DNA of 64,000 nucleotides, from positions 62,001 through 126,000 of the forward strand of contig JBMYRH010000003.1 in the NCBI GenBank assembly GCA_049602155.1, read 5' to 3'. Position 1 is the stretch's first letter, and each line of letters begins with the position of its first letter. Positions 63,419-64,000 of the stretch are shown here, one piece after another. The notes beneath the pieces were generated by a model that searched no databases, was not told the DNA's origin, and saw only the letters and a list, made by a program, of their open reading frames with translations. This stretch comes from JBMYRH01 sp049602155. Lineage in GTDB: Bacteria > Myxococcota_A > UBA9042 > PHBI01 > JBMYRH01. Position numbers and translations under genes: made by a program.

Positions 63419-64000
63419 ATGATGGCTCGAATCGCAACAGGTCTCGTGCTCGCGCCGCTGGTCATATGGCTCGTGGTTCAAGGCCCCTCCGCCGTGCTCA
63501 TCGGCGTCCTCTCGGTCGTCTTTGGAGGCTGCGTCCTCGAGCTCGTCGCCATGGCCGCGCCCGATCACCGCATCGACCGTTGGCTCGGGGCCGCGCTTGG
63601 GACGTTGGTCGTCTGGAGCTCTGCTGAGCCCTCATCCCCCCTCTTTACTTACGCCTGCGCGGCCGGAGTTATCGTCCCGGGGATGTGGGTGCTCATGCGC
63701 ATCGATCCCATCGAGGACGCTGCGAAGCGTCTGCTCGGGCTCTGGGGTGGCCTCTTCTACCTGGGGGTGACCGGAGCGTTCGCTATCATGCTCGCCGGTG
63801 ACCGTGCTGCGCTGATGATCAGCTTCTTCGTGGTCTGGGCTGGAGACACAGGCGCCTATTTCGCCGGAAAGTCGTTTGGTAAGCACAAGCTGTACCCCCG
63901 GGTCTCTCCAAAAAAGACGATCGAGGGCTCCATCGGGGGCATCTTAGGCAGCGTCGGTGGAGCGCTGCTCGCTTGGACGTGGCTCGCTCCCGAGCGCGTG
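63419..64000 (+). CDS. cdsA: Phosphatidate cytidylyltransferase, truncated by window end
   Basis: 194 codons of a polytopic inner-membrane enzyme that makes CDP-diacylglycerol. The family signature region is present: FVVWAGDTGAYFAGKSFGKH and RVSPKKTIEGSIGG. N-terminal helices (ATGLVLAPLVIWLVV) fit. The ATG directly follows the uppS stop (63419, or 63422 for the second ATG). The C-terminus lies beyond the window. Usual partner of uppS. Confidence 0.95.
   Translation, partial: MMARIATGLVLAPLVIWLVVQGPSAVLIGVLSVVFGGCVLELVAMAAPDHRIDRWLGAALGTLVVWSSAEPSSPLFTYACAAGVIVPGMWVLMRIDPIEDAAKRLLGLWGGLFYLGVTGAFAIMLAGDRAALMISFFVVWAGDTGAYFAGKSFGKHKLYPRVSPKKTIEGSIGGILGSVGGALLAWTWLAPERV

Noticed and set aside
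1..64000. Insertion sequences, prophage or integrase genes
   Set aside because: None seen; no transposase, integrase or terminal inverted repeats were recognised.

Overview
The window is a 64 kb piece of a GC-rich (about 60%) Gram-negative chromosome. The mix of genes points to Myxococcota or a related deltaproteobacterial line such as Bradymonadia. There is a Ser/Thr kinase with a zinc ribbon, a PP2C phosphatase and three FHA proteins, a PilT-type ATPase, a Tol system, and several large lipoproteins with acidic Asp/Glu/Thr linkers and Cys/Asp-rich repeats. This placement is inference from gene content. An 8-base N run flanked by identical 57-bp copies shows that this is a draft or metagenome assembly.

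Layout. 1-9.1 kb: partial membrane multihaem cytochrome, a Fur-type regulator, glnS (fused to a YqeY domain), alaS, a pilT-like ATPase and recA. 9.1-16.2 kb: possible SOS operator, cinA, a secreted protein, an FHA-GAF protein, a DUF695-RraB fusion, a Cys/Asp-rich lipoprotein and a small zinc-ribbon protein. 16.6-20.3 kb: a plus-strand run of SRPBCC-like, FemAB-like, RDD and tail-anchored Ser/Thr kinase genes. 20.3-22.8 kb: LysM protein and CpoB-like TPR lipoprotein. 22.9-33.6 kb, all minus strand: a RiPP-like locus of PqqD-type protein, a giant Ig-like/FG-GAP lipoprotein of about 2,460 residues, a 54-aa putative precursor peptide, an HprK-like kinase, a radical SAM/SPASM enzyme and an S24/S26-type peptidase. 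33.8-39.6 kb: two translationally coupled lipoproteins with six copies of a Cys-rich plus beta-sandwich module; the second appears to start at CTG. 39.6-45.8 kb: a minus-strand operon of FHA coiled-coil protein, Ycf46-like AAA ATPase, DUF1257, DUF2997, an unknown protein and an M20 amidohydrolase. 46-50 kb: pentapeptide-repeat protein, PP2C phosphatase, lipoprotein, tRNA-Pro(CGG) with clear promoter and terminator, and a TSUP permease. 50-57.4 kb: tolQ-tolR-tolA-tolB-rpe plus two tandem secreted paralogues. 57.6-64 kb: FHA protein with eight TAA-S-LEDMG repeats, a membrane protein, a stand-alone response regulator, a small lipoprotein, uppS and partial cdsA.

How they work together. Housekeeping functions are translation (glnS, alaS, tRNA-Pro), recombination (recA), envelope lipid carriers (uppS, cdsA) and envelope constriction (tol genes, the CpoB-like protein). 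Over these lies phosphothreonine signalling (kinase, phosphatase, FHA proteins) and a large investment in secreted disulfide-rich or beta-rich lipoproteins. The most interesting part is the RiPP-like locus: its peptide gene is too short for ordinary gene calling, and its maturation genes lie directly downstream of a giant surface lipoprotein.
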